Origin: Crotophaga sulcirostris
Taxonomy: Eukaryota > Chordata > Aves > Cuculiformes > Crotophagidae
DNA: 64,000 nt
Direction of reading: 5' to 3'
Assembly (NCBI GenBank): GCA_013397455.1
Contig: VYZB01000370.1
Location: 820,422 to 884,421, forward strand
Numbering within the stretch: position 1 is the first letter of the stretch; each line of letters starts with the position of its first letter. Shown here piece after piece: positions 37,065 to 48,227 of this stretch. The position numbers were made by a program, and so were the translations under genes. A model generated the notes under the pieces. It saw only the letters and a list, made by a program, of their open reading frames with translations. It was not told the origin of the DNA and did not search any database.

Positions 37065-37235
37065 TCATTCCAGTGAGGTGAGGAAGTATCATTTCTATTT
37101 TATGTCTAGAAAAGCTGAGACAAGTGTAGCTGGAATTTGTTTTGACCAAGGTTACGGCAGAAGTGTATGTTGAAAGGTAGACACGGAAACCAGAGCTCTT
37201 AATTCAGAATCCTGTTTTTTATCTAGAAATCTCAC
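37065..37235 (-). mobile_element. MIR/L2-like ancient retroposon remnant
   Basis: On the plus strand the order of motifs matches the reverse of MIR/L2-type 3' regions: ATTTCTATTTTATG, AAAAGCTGAGACAAG (normally GGAAACTGAGGCACAG), then TTTTGACCAAGGTTACGGCAG (normally ACTTGCCCAAGGTCACACAG) and AAACCAGAGCTCTTAATTC (normally GAACCCAGGTCTCC). Identity is low and the boundaries are loose, but the collinearity over about 150 bp is better than chance in my reading. Confidence 0.5.
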
Positions 37236-38795
37236 TTTACTGTTTTTGACAGTATTCCTGAAATCTTCTGTTGACATACATATCATTATCTGAACAAAGA
37301 AATTACACATATTCATTTGCTGTAAAGTGAATTATTTTCTTCTAGTCTTAGAAATATCACCTAAAATTGTTACCATTTTTAATAAGTTCCAATTTCTTTT
37401 AGTGACTCACTCAGGATCATCATTATTGACACAGAAAGGGGTCTTTTTGCCTGCATCATCAAGAGTTACCAAAAAAAAAATGCTTTCTATGTGGCAACAA
37501 TGGGGTTTAGTTTTGCTAGGTGCGGTACTAAGTTGGTTTTTGCCCTCATATTCTTCCATTTTATTTTGTTTTTCTTTTTTGGATTTTGATCCTGCTATTG
37601 TCCCTATTCTCTACACTTTACCGTGTCTTTTCCTTCACTTCTACACAGAAGTGTCAATGAGATGCTGGGAATATTAACATGGCTGCTGTGAGTGGGAAAC
37701 AAAGCTAAGAAAAGGACTGTTGTCTACTCCCAGGTGAAGATACTGAACCTGGCTTCTCCTCAAATGGAACTGGCATGTATAGGAGAAGTATACAATCTCT
37801 TCCCTTCCCTGTTCCCCTTGAAGTAGCATCCATCCCAAGTCCACATGAAGAAGTTTGATGCCTCAAACAACATCCTGGAAAAGTCTTATAAAAAATACCC
37901 TACTGTATTTTAAATGAAATTTAACAAATTATGAGAACATTAGTAGTGAACTACCATACGGTATGTAATAATATCCTTACCTTTTCTGGGTGAGTAGATC
38001 TGGATGGAGATGAGAGTACTAACTTAAGCTGTGGTAACAGTATTATAGTGGTAAATAATAATAATAAAACAAACAAACAAACAAAAAAAATACCTGAGTT
38101 TCTTTCAGTCTAGTCACTGAAAGCATGAACATTTCTTACCTTGGTAAGCTCCATTTACCATCATGTTTTGATGACTACACCCTGACTTAATCTATGGTCT
38201 TGGAGGGGCAGACGGTGGGATTGATGGTTGAAAGGATGAAAACCAGATCTCCTGGGCCAGTGGACACATGGGAATAATTTACCACTGAACACCTTTGTAC
38301 AAAGTTTCACTTGATACTAGAACTGCTCAGGTGTCAACTAACAAACACTGCTGTTATACATGTTTGTAGGACATATAAACAGGGCTTGCATTGTTTCAGT
38401 GCAGAGAAAACCTGCCATGTGAAATCAACCTGCAGTTCACGCCTTTGACCTTAATAGCATACTACATAATTCTTCAGTTACCATATGCCACATATAGCTC
38501 TAAAGAAACTTCTTAATGCAAGAAGTATCCATATATTTGAGTCACCTCCTCAAAATCTGAATTTCAAATGTAATATTTTTCTGTTAGGTTTGGTTGTTCA
38601 GTTTGATCACAATACTCTTTGAAAAACAAAATAATAATACGATAACAGTGTGGGGGAGGTATGTGTACCATATATATTTAACAGCATACATATACGATTG
38701 AAATACCTTGTTGCAAAGTAGAGGTTCTCTAACATTTCATTTCAAGCACAGACATAATCCATTGTCATACCTAATTTCAAATAGCATAGGCAAGC
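37236..38795. other. A+T-rich non-coding DNA, no gene recognised
   Basis: The 116-codon plus-strand frame at 37327-37677 is hydrophobic because it reads T-rich DNA; it has no domain and an A9 run inside it. A TAA/CAAA simple repeat lies at 38053-38090. Nothing else is supported. Confidence 0.6.
38053..38090. repeat. (AAT)n-(CAAA)n simple repeat
   Basis: AAT units pass into four CAAA units and then a run of A. Confidence 0.85.
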
Positions 38796-39281
38796 TTATA
38801 CATTAAAAAATGTTTCAATGGTCTTTGGAGAACACGAGGGGACAAATCTTCTGTCTGTGAAGCTTTTTGAGTACATACTTGTGTTATTTGTGATACTCAG
38901 CTGAGTGCAGTACTGTCTTGTCCATTTACATTGGGCACGATGATACAGGTAATAAACGATCCCTGATTTCATCACGCAACAAAGCTGACAACATTTATAA
39001 GTAGTCTGAGCCTTACCTGCCCTTAGTTTGTGAAGAGAAACATTGGACACTGCAGACTGCATGGAGGAACAGTGAATGTAAACATTGTGTCTATGACTGC
39101 AGTGCAAAATGAGCAAGTGTTGAACAAAGCACTTAATACTGGAGAGTTGATGTGCACACTGTGGACACTTAGGTGAATTTAACTTTGTTTTGCTCTTGTC
39201 TGTTTTGAGGGACTGATGTCTCTTAGCAGACAGAGAGCATACAGGTGTATTCCTGGAGCACATCTTCTGGTTTAATTTCAT
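38796..39281 (-). CDS. Possible zinc-finger protein exon or remnant, unassigned
   Basis: This is an open frame of 161 codons from the first ATG (39279-39281), and it is open upstream to 39317, just after a TAG. Residues 39-60 form a textbook C2H2 finger: C39-x2-C42-x12-H55-x4-H60, with hydrophobic Leu46 and Phe52 at the two core positions of the fold. Residues 98-118 give C98-x2-C101-x12-H114-x3-C118, a C2HC-type spacing preceded by Tyr95. Between them, C71-x2-M74 looks like a third finger that has lost its second Cys. The rest is basic and Ser/Thr-rich. On the minus strand the sequence just before 39317 ends ...ACAAATTAG, so the frame could begin at a splice acceptor. A possible donor AAT|GTATAAG overlaps the stop. 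No neighbouring exon was found. C2H2 fingers of this kind usually bind DNA or RNA in the nucleus, but I cannot name the gene. It may be a real exon, a processed pseudogene fragment, or part of a domesticated transposon gene; the lost Cys favours decay. Confidence 0.35.
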   Translation of the reverse strand: MKLNQKMCSRNTPVCSLSAKRHQSLKTDKSKTKLNSPKCPQCAHQLSSIKCFVQHLLILHCSHRHNVYIHCSSMQSAVSNVSLHKLRAGKAQTTYKCCQLCCVMKSGIVYYLYHRAQCKWTRQYCTQLSITNNTSMYSKSFTDRRFVPSCSPKTIETFFNV

Positions 39282-39317
39282 CAGAAAGGAATCTAGGCTG
39301 TGATCTCTGAGCCCATG

Positions 39318-40296
39318 CTAATTTGTATGTGTAATAACAAGCAGTAAGTAGGATTATCAGGAGATCTGAGCAAAAACTGCAGTTCCTATTTGAACTGAAA
39401 TGCTAATGTAGACAGCAACATAACCCTGAGCAAGAGTATGTACTCCTTTTAGAGTCAACTGTATTACATACAGTACATATTTAGCCTAAGGGTCTCAGCA
39501 ACTGGTATTGCTTACTCTCAACAGTTAGGTAGACTGTGCATACACAGTTGTCACTACCATCCACATAAGAGCCAGTGTGACTATTACATAATCAGACACG
39601 ATTAGCAAAGTCACAACACATTTTGGATACATTTTCATTTTTTCATCCCTGATTCTAAAATGATAGGATAGTACTGTGGCAGCTAATACAATCTTTTTGC
39701 CTTTTATTTAACTCTGTCATTCATTTTAGCCCACTGCTTGTTCCTTAATACATGCTAATTTAAAAATGTAAAGTATTTTCCATGCTCTGGTTTTGGTTGG
39801 TTTTTCTTCAGAGAAATTAATTTGTTACATCCTTTTCTGACAGCTTGGATGCAGGAAAAGGATTCAAGCCTAAATTTTAGTGTTCATAATATTGTTTTAT
39901 GCTGGAAATTACTGTGTGCGCTTTTACCAAAGGGTAGCACACTGAACTACAGCTAGCCTCCCTTATGAAAGGAGGGCTTTGTGAATTCTTTTATTCCTAA
40001 CGGCAGGTGCTTCTAGCTCTGAAAAGATCCTGTGATCTGATAGCTGTTTTTCACATTCTGTGATCATGGGTAGCTTGCATAATACAACAAAGGTGGACGA
40101 TTGTTGCCTTCCCCAGGGTTGCTTAAAGTTACAACCTTGATCTCTTGACCTTTAATTTCAGCAAGTTTGATTGCTCAAGGAACCCTGGTGTGCATACTTG
40201 GAGCTGGTATAGCATTTTGCTGTTCAGTTTATTGTAAGTGCTTTAACACTGACATAGTTTTAAAAGAGCAATAGTTTCTGGGGATCCCCTGTATAT
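39318..40296. other. Non-coding DNA of more balanced composition
   Basis: No gene or transposon is recognised. From about 39890 to 40230 the composition is more balanced than the surroundings and the sequence is free of simple repeats, including a C/EBP-like TTGCATAA near 40076. This would fit a conserved regulatory block, but nothing in one sequence can prove that. Confidence 0.45.
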
Positions 40297-40396
40297 CATA
40301 GAGTTAAGGAATAAAGAACGAAAGAATCGTTAAGGTAGGAAAAGACCTCTGAGATCATCAAGTCCGACTGTAAGCCCAACACCATCGTGCATACTA
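40297..40396 (-). mobile_element. CR1 LINE 3' end fragment
   Basis: The plus strand shows the reverse of a CR1 3' end: CATAGAGTTAAGGA (decayed terminal repeats), then AAAGAATCGTTAAGGTAGGA, AAAGACCTCTGAGATCATCA, AGTCCGACTGTAAGCCCAAC and ACCATCGTGCATACTAAG. Only about 100 bp remain, typical of strong 5' truncation. Confidence 0.9.
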
Positions 40397-43300
40397 AGAG
40401 CAACTGCCAACACAAAATAGCCCCCAGACTCAAGGTGTGCCATGAGCTACAAAATATTCTGTTATGGATATTATACATGCTGATGTGTCAAAGAACTGTA
40501 GTGCAAATGTCAGAGGCTGTGTTATACTCCCCCAGTAGGTCACTGTGCAATGATAAGACCCATGCAAAGGGCGGTAGAGCTCAGAGAAGAGAGTCCAGAC
40601 TAGAGGCTAGGAATTAATTATAAAAACAATTTACTTCTTTCTTTGTTTTAACTTAGCAGATGAATAAGAGAACAGTAATAGCAATGAACAAGACAGATCA
40701 AAATAAAATTTCCCTTAACAAACCTTGTTAGTGTTTTACTTTATTCCCTCTTTCATTTTTCCGTAATACAGTAAATTAAAACCTTCCAGTTCAAGGTTCA
40801 GCAACGCATGTTTTTCAATCCAAAACATTTTTTTCTGACTTATTATAAAGAAGTATCAACAAAAGACTGAGACCAATGCAGTTTAAATCACCTCATAGTA
40901 AGATGGGTAGTGGATTCTACCACAGATAGAGTTCAGGGAAAACAAGGAGCTTAGCTCAGATATACAAGGGTTGAAATTTGGATGACTGCAGTGATCGTTG
41001 GACTCCTGAGTAAGACGAGAAAGTTTATTTCTCCTTCTGAACCTCTGAACTGAGGTCTTCATTTTGAAAAAAAAAAAAAATCAGAATGTAAAATAGTGTG
41101 AAAACACAAAAACTCTGTTTCTAAAACATTTCCAAAAAATTACCTTACATTTTTAGTGTATTATAACTGCATTTTTCAGCTAGGAATGAGTCAAAAAAAG
41201 AACATGTATCCAGTCAGGAGCCCTTAGGGCATGTCTCAGTGTCTGCCCACTGGAAGGATGGGTGACCCACCAAAAGATCGGCAGAAACAGCTCAATCACT
41301 TACAGCATCAGAGGGACAAAGTAGCTCTGGTGAACAACAGTATTGAACTCAGAGGAAAGTTTTTCTTAAATTAGACTACCTGCAACAGTGAAATCAAAGT
41401 CTAAGTTTAATTCATATTAAAGACTGTGAAACATTCATGTTCTATGGTGTGGCATAATTCAGCAGAGCTACAAGAGGATATACAATGGGACATAGACAGC
41501 GGTATAAATAAGTTAAAAAGCCCAAAAATGTTCACATTTCAAAGAGCAATTTGAACCAAAGACAGGTAACTGAAAACAACAGTGAGGTTCACTTCACAAC
41601 AGTGTTAATTCACACTAAAAGACATACACAGACACACACACAAAGACATTGAAAGTTATGTTGTTCAGCTGCCCCATTAAATATCCCTGCGTTTGGGATC
41701 ATATTTGGGTCTCCATGTACAAATCTTGTGAACCACTCAACTTTGCATCATAATGTCAGTTGTCTAAATCATCCCAGCTTGCTTCTGAAGGTCTGATTAG
41801 CATAGAGAAAGCTGCTGGTTTTGCCAACCGTATTGCATTATGCTGCATAGTGTGGTATAGTCACTTCCTTCATATCTATCATGGTTTAAAGCACACAGTT
41901 ATTGAAATAGTAACCCGTGTTAGCAGCAATTATCTTAACAATAATTTACTAAAAGCAAACAATGCAAATCTTGGTGACATCCTTCTTCTGTTCTGGTAGA
42001 TTCCCAGTCAAGATGCCCCTGACGCATTCTAACATAGTCAGGAGGTTGTACTTGGGTTTTATTTCTTTCACAGATCTTACACAGGTTCTATTTTTTGTGT
42101 CTGCTTTATTTTTTTTAAGTATATATCTTGAAGTCAATCGATTAGGTGTTAATGCAAACTTCCATGCAAAAACACGACTCGTGAATAACTGCAACGATTC
42201 AAAGCCAGGTGCAAAAGGAAAAAAGCATAGCTTTTATTATTATTCTGTGGCTCATAAACAGTTTTGTCTTCCACATCACACAAAATGAAATCTTATTTGA
42301 GTTTATTCTAAAGAAATTTCTAAGGAGTTAAAAAAAATAAATTAAAAACACCAAGCGTTAGGTGTGTGTTTTCATCAGTTCGTTTTCTATTAATTTTGGA
42401 CTTTCAGCAGTCACCAGAAACAGAAAAATTTGTCCTGTGGTGGTAAATCAGTCCATATTTATTACTATTCTCATTGTATTATTATTTTAATGGAGAACTA
42501 ACACTTTAAATCTTATCCGCAATCCAGCTGCCAGCACAAAGTGGAAGAAATATCAAATTTTTTTGTGCAATTGGTAGTGCCCCGCCGGATCCATACGTCA
42601 CATATACAAACTGGGACACTTGCTAAGACTTCAAAATGCTGCAGTGCTGTCAGTTTTCTCAATATGAATTAGCTACATCTGACTGTTGAACGATATCAAC
42701 TATCCTCATTTTGCTTTCAGTGGAAAACTTACAGTCTGGTGATTTTAATTCTGAATTTCTAGCACACCCTTGAGCTCCCATTAAAATATTGATGTTGGAA
42801 GAAATGTTTTGTAGCTTAGACTGGAAAACAGCCAAAATTTCAGCAGTACCTACATCCATGATACTTATTTTTCTAACCAAAGATGAAAAGGTTTTCATTT
42901 TTTGTTGCATTATTCTTATTTTCCAATTAATTAAAAAAAACTGTTATTATTTTCTGGTGACTGTGTATAACTCTACCCATTTCTGTCAAAGAAGAGAAAC
43001 TGATTTGGGAGGGTCTAACTGTCTCTGAAAAAAACAGTTAAGTCACACTTTTGTTGTTTAATAAAGGTAAAATAAATGTCAAAGTAGTTTTTGAGAACAA
43101 TTGCTGAAACACAATTTTAATTCTAGTAATAGACTTCTAAGAATTAAGTTGAAGAGGAGACATTTGTGGAAACGTATCCAAATGTTCTTGTAAGTGTGAA
43201 AATGTAGATATTTACCAGTTCTTATCCAAGAGCACTCTAATCCTGCCTCTAGCACAAAACTTTTCGTCTGTTCATTGGTAACTTGCTGTGATTTCATCTC

Positions 43301-45090
43301 TTCTGAAAAATGCCCATAAAAATTATCTAAGAGCAAACGTATTATGGGAACTGAAGACCAGAAGCTTCTATGATTAATTTTTTATGTTTTTTATGAAGTG
43401 CAAAAGTATTGTGCATAACAAGTTTTAAGAAAATTTGGTAAGTATTTCTGTTTATTCAAAAGAATAATAAAAAATGATTTAAGAAAAATAATAAAAAATG
43501 TTTCCTTAAAAGAAGAATTTTATTTTCCTTAAAAATAAATAATAGGGGTAAACTCCAAACTGGAATATGGTTTTGAATCTTTTTTCCAAAATTTTTCTTC
43601 ATTTTTTAAGACCATTTCCAAATAATATTGGATACCTGCCTTTTTTTTCAGAAATCAAATCAAAACATTTAATCAAATAATTTCTAGATCTCTATTTAGC
43701 ACTGATTTCACTAACAAGAACTTGCCTCAATAGAGATACAATATTAAATTTCACTCCAGAACCAGAACTTTTCAGTGTGAATAAGCATATTGGAATCTGG
43801 TCACTACTTAGTAAGAAATCCTCTGAAAATTTAAGCGCTCGTGATTGATCTGATTGATCCATGACCCTTAACTTTCATGAGTCTAACAACCTTTGTCAGC
43901 TTCTCCACAAAACTGTAAATTACTCGAAGCTGTATTTACCTTTATTATTAAACCCTGAAATCAGCAATGTCTTCATGTGCAGGTGAATGACCTGGAGATT
44001 ATATATCTGATTGATATATAGTGTCTCGGATTCAATTATCCAATAGCGAGGCATTCTGAGAATTTCATAATAAATTTCTCACCATGACCTCTCTCAGTTC
44101 CTCATGTTCCTTTTCCTGGTCAGGAAGATAGGAACCAAACATAGTTCATGTGCATCCCAGTGGAAAGCAGGATTCATAATTTTGCTTACACCTGTATAAT
44201 TTCAGTGACTTCTAATTAGATTGTGTAGCAGTGACAGTAATTTCTGACCCTAGATACTACAAGTGGAAACAGCTTGTTAGTTCTTTTTATTCAACCTCCT
44301 GTCACAACTGTTTATGTCCACTATAAAACTCATATATCAAGCAATGGGAATTTTCCACAAACCTAGGGAAAATGAATACAGTAATTAACAGATCTCACTG
44401 TTCAGAACATTTTCAATACGTAAATCTCACCATTCCTATGAATGCTTTCATTCTACTCAAGCATTTATACTTTGCCTGGTATTTGTGCACACTAAATATT
44501 ATAGACTGAAATCCTATCTTTTTTGGCTTTTGGTAAATTTTTAGTAAATTTTATACAAAAGTTTCATTTTATCTCCTTTAAGACATTTGGATTGTTGTTT
44601 TCCAAATATTTATTAGATTACAAACTTGACGGTGCTAATCAAGATACTTCAGTTTTGACATCCCACAAATGCTATTAGAACAATTAGTATGACTTCTATT
44701 TTTTTCTAATTTCTCTTCATTTATTGTTTTGGAACACATGGCTTGAGAAAATTCTTACTAATGTCTGAGTTTTAAAACTTTAAGTTAAACTGTGCATTGT
44801 ATGACTGTGGTCCTCTGATAGTTTAAAAAATCTGACATTTTACAGCACAGAAAAGGTCCTTATGAAATATCTTTCAGTGAATGAGTAACACCAGGGTCTA
44901 TGACAGAGAACAAAATAGCTAGGCACTTAATACCTCTGCCCCCTTGAATCTCTCTGTAGGTGGTCAGCCATTCCAAATTACCTTTGCTGTCTGATTTTCT
45001 TGCTCATATAATCCCCTAGAGAACAATCCTTCAAACCAAGTGTGCAGTCTTTGAGAGCTTCTAATAGCAACCCCACAGGGCTATTAAACA
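40397..45090. other. A+T-rich non-coding DNA, no gene recognised
   Basis: No exon could be supported; frames of up to 108 codons (41962-42288) lack domains. A CA-rich run lies at about 41625-41645, and A-rich duplicated AATAATAAAAAATG units at 43464-43500. A small CpG-bearing island in A+T-rich DNA, with a CRE-like TACGTCAC, lies near 42580-42602. Confidence 0.6.
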
Positions 45091-45205
45091 TAGATCTTAG
45101 TGCCAGAAGGGATCATGTTGGTCATTTAGTCTGACCTGCCACAACACTAAGGTTAAAAGATTTCCAGGACGATTTCTTTTGCTGAAGCTACAGATTGTCT
45201 CCTAG
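45091..45205 (-). mobile_element. Ancient CR1 LINE 3' end fragment
   Basis: The plus strand reads TAGTGCCAGAAGGGATCATG, TTGGTCATTTAGTCTGACCT, GCCACAACACTAAGG. This matches the reverse of the older CR1 3' end type (CCAGAAGGGACCAxxxxGATCATCTAGTCTGACCT) rather than the GTTGGAAAGGACC type seen at 51524. The rest is decayed. Confidence 0.7.
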
Positions 45206-45296
45206 AAAGCTCAATAAATGTTTTGGACAAAAAGCTTAACCTAATGTTGAAAAATGTATGCAGCAAATTTTAATAACTTCTGGTAAGATAAGCTGT

Positions 45297-45371
45297 GGGT
45301 TTTTTCCTTTTTTTGTTTTTTTTTTTTTCATGTTGGCCTCCTTTTGTTATTTTTTTTCCATGTTGTCCTCC
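45297..45371. repeat. T-rich duplication, ~30-bp period
   Basis: CATGTTGGCCTCC (45329-45341) and CATGTTGTCCTCC (45359-45371), each preceded by a long T run. This is an imperfect tandem duplication. Confidence 0.8.
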
Positions 45372-45674
45372 TTGCCTAGATATTTGGAATTCTGTTCCTA
45401 CCTTTTCTTCATGAAATCTTTAGTCAAGGCCACGGTTCTATTAAAATAAAAATCACTTTCAATTTTCTTTGAGATTTTTTATATTAGAATTCAGACTTTG
45501 AAATGAAGGTCCTGTCATGTCCTTTTTCTTGATTCTTAGCTTGTTCTTTATTTAGCTGCAAGCTAGAACATGCGTAGAATTGCTTCAGACAGAAATTAGG
45601 GTTAGTAGGGTTCTGGCAAAACCTAAGCACAGCGAGATTTCCATTTCACAGTTCTGCCTTTCAGGTATAATCAC

Positions 45675-45720
45675 ATACATCACTTGTGTGACTTACACAT
45701 ACTGTACGTAAGTGATGTAT
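45675..45720. repeat. Inverted repeat, 11-bp perfect arms
   Basis: ATACATCACTT (45675-45685) and AAGTGATGTAT (45710-45720) are exact reverse complements separated by 24 bases. Inside the loop GTGT...ACAC can also pair. The stem is too short for a typical microRNA precursor. Confidence 0.85.
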
Positions 45721-48195
45721 AGGCGCAAAGAACAGACAGTTTTGATACTCCAACATAACCCCTGGTATGCAATTGAACAACAGGGTTGTAGTAAAGTATT
45801 TCTCTACCTTCATACTTCTTTCAGGATCTAAAGATATTTCTAAAGAGAGCTGTAAACACAATGTTACAGAAGTTTCAGTTCCAGCGAGGCAGTTGTGTTT
45901 GCCCTCAAACTCTTTTTCTGAATTGTCCTGCAAACATCAGTAAGAACAGAAAACAAGATGAGTAGATGAAAGTCTGCTAGTGACAGCTATCAGAATTTTC
46001 CAGACCAATAATAACTAGAAGCAACCAAGAGCACAGAAAGGAATAATAGCTTTCAGATAGTTCATGCCTAAAATTTTAAAACTGGCAGGTATAGGTCTAC
46101 CATATCTTTTGTTTTGTGGGGGTTTTTTATCTGTTTTTCCAAATGTACCCTCACATACATTAAACTAGTGTAAATATTACTGAAGGCCTATTACTGACTG
46201 AAGTACTTTAATCTATTTAGGTTGAATAGAGTACCCTGTGAGGAACTTTAAAGAACAAAATAAAAATGGTACTATAAAAATTATTTCTATTCTTACCATC
46301 TCAAATATTAATGTAAAGGGGATTATTGAGCTAGAACCATATCATTTGGGTTGGTGTTTATAATGGTATCTGCTTCAAAGATTTCCAAAGCAGTATGAGG
46401 CACATCAGAGAGAACGACTCAGTAGAAAAGATTGTCTCCAACATCTGAGATATGTTTGGGATATCAACAAGGCTGAGGAGACCACTGACTGAGAAATTTC
46501 TCTATATGTTATGCAATTTGTACTTTGCATTAACTTTTTTGGATGCTGGACAAGTAAGGCTCCTCCAGCCTTTAAGACTTGGTTTGAAATCCATCATCAC
46601 AGGAAATTTGTATTTGACTGGTTTTATTTGTACACAGAGCTATATTGTAGAGCAGTTAAGAACACGGAAAGTTTGTACACCCTTCAGAGCATTCTAGGCT
46701 ACCTCTGGAGGGCTAAAGTGAATAGTTTTGTCCATACAACTCCAAAGGAAAGTGTTGTTCAGACACTGAGAGTGCTAGCTGCCAAGAGCCACGCGAATTA
46801 GGAAATACTTCAAAAGTTAAGTGATATAGACGTGCTTATGATGTCTCAGAATAGCTAAGAGTCCAAGCAATTAGAGATCTCAATTATAGTAGAGAAGGCT
46901 GAATGTGAAATTCTCGACTTATCGGAAGTTACAGTGGGACCTTTTCCTCATTCTTATGTCCAAGCATATTACTAAGTTGTTCTAGAGTGTATTGGACAAC
47001 CTTTCTTTTGCATCAATTCATGTGAAAAACCTCAGAAGTTTCTGGATTTCTGACAATGGGAAAAAATATTTGTAATCTGAAACTTTCTGTGAGTGCCATT
47101 CTCTATCAGAAAAGTTCTGATTTTTTGTTCCTTTAGCCTGCATTTGATAGCTTATTTTGACTCTTAGACAGGTTCTTTAATTTTATTATTTTTTACGGGA
47201 TTATATTTTGTATATTTTTACATGTGTATCACAAAAGCAGCTTAATTTATTTAGGTATATAAGCACAATATTTATACTTAACTGTATTAGCAGTATTATT
47301 GTATTTAGAAAACAATACTTTGCTTAAGTATTCAGAAATAGAGAACAATCAACTACGACTTTTTCAAGCTGATACTCACAAATTTTTTTTCAGTTTTGTA
47401 TTTGCAAATAGTTGTGCATCATATGATACACTCCATTAATTAAGAGAACTTTTCATTCTAGTATAGTTTATCAGGGGTTTCTCACTAGACTTTTAAATTT
47501 ATATTTAACTCAGCTTTATGAACTGCGTTTTTCTTCATACTCCTTCAAACAAAGATTTTGAAATTATTTTCTTTCAAGAAATATCTGTGAGTTCAGCCTA
47601 GGAAAAGGGAAAAAAACTGTGGATCAAATCAAGGAGCATCGAGGAAAAACAAATCGCTCCCTATGTTTTTTCAATAGCTTACAGAATGAGCAATAAATAT
47701 TACATAGGAATTATTTTTTTGCATTCCACAGACTTGTACAGGCAATATTAGAAAAGCTTGCAAATTAATTTAAAAAATCAACAACAACCCAGACCATGTC
47801 TTGTTTGCAGTTTGCAATTTTTGCAAAGTATGCACTTTTTGTTTCCTCCTTTCTCCTTTTTTTTTTCTCTTAACTGTGAATTCCACCTTTTTCGACACTG
47901 AATATTCTTTTAGACATTATTAGTTTACTTAATGGATAAATATTGTTCAATCACTAATATAGGACTTGAATTATGCTACATCCTGCATGCTGTCCTTCTT
48001 GTGGGCATACTCTCCTTTTCCATCCTGTCGCTTATTTCAGAATGGTTAGATATTTCCACTGTCAATATCTTTCATAATCCTGAAATCTCAGGCATTTTTG
48101 TCACACATACAGGCCATAATTATTAATCAAAGCTTTGCACTTTGTATTTTTCCCAGATTTTCTTTTTTGTTTCTTCATTTTCCTTTCACTTCTTT

Positions 48196-48227
48196 TGTGA
48201 AATATAGCCTCCTGTGAAATATAGCCT
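48196..48227. repeat. 17-bp tandem duplication
   Basis: TGTGAAATATAGCCT occurs at 48196-48210 and identically at 48213-48227. Confidence 0.9.

Noticed and set aside
37327..37677. 116-codon hydrophobic frame resembling a membrane protein
   Set aside because: Hydrophobicity follows from T-rich DNA; it contains a poly-A-coded lysine run and has no family features.
46452..46801. Two overlapping frames of 81 and 96 codons
   Set aside because: No domain or splice evidence; two frames open over the same DNA suggests a chance lack of stops.
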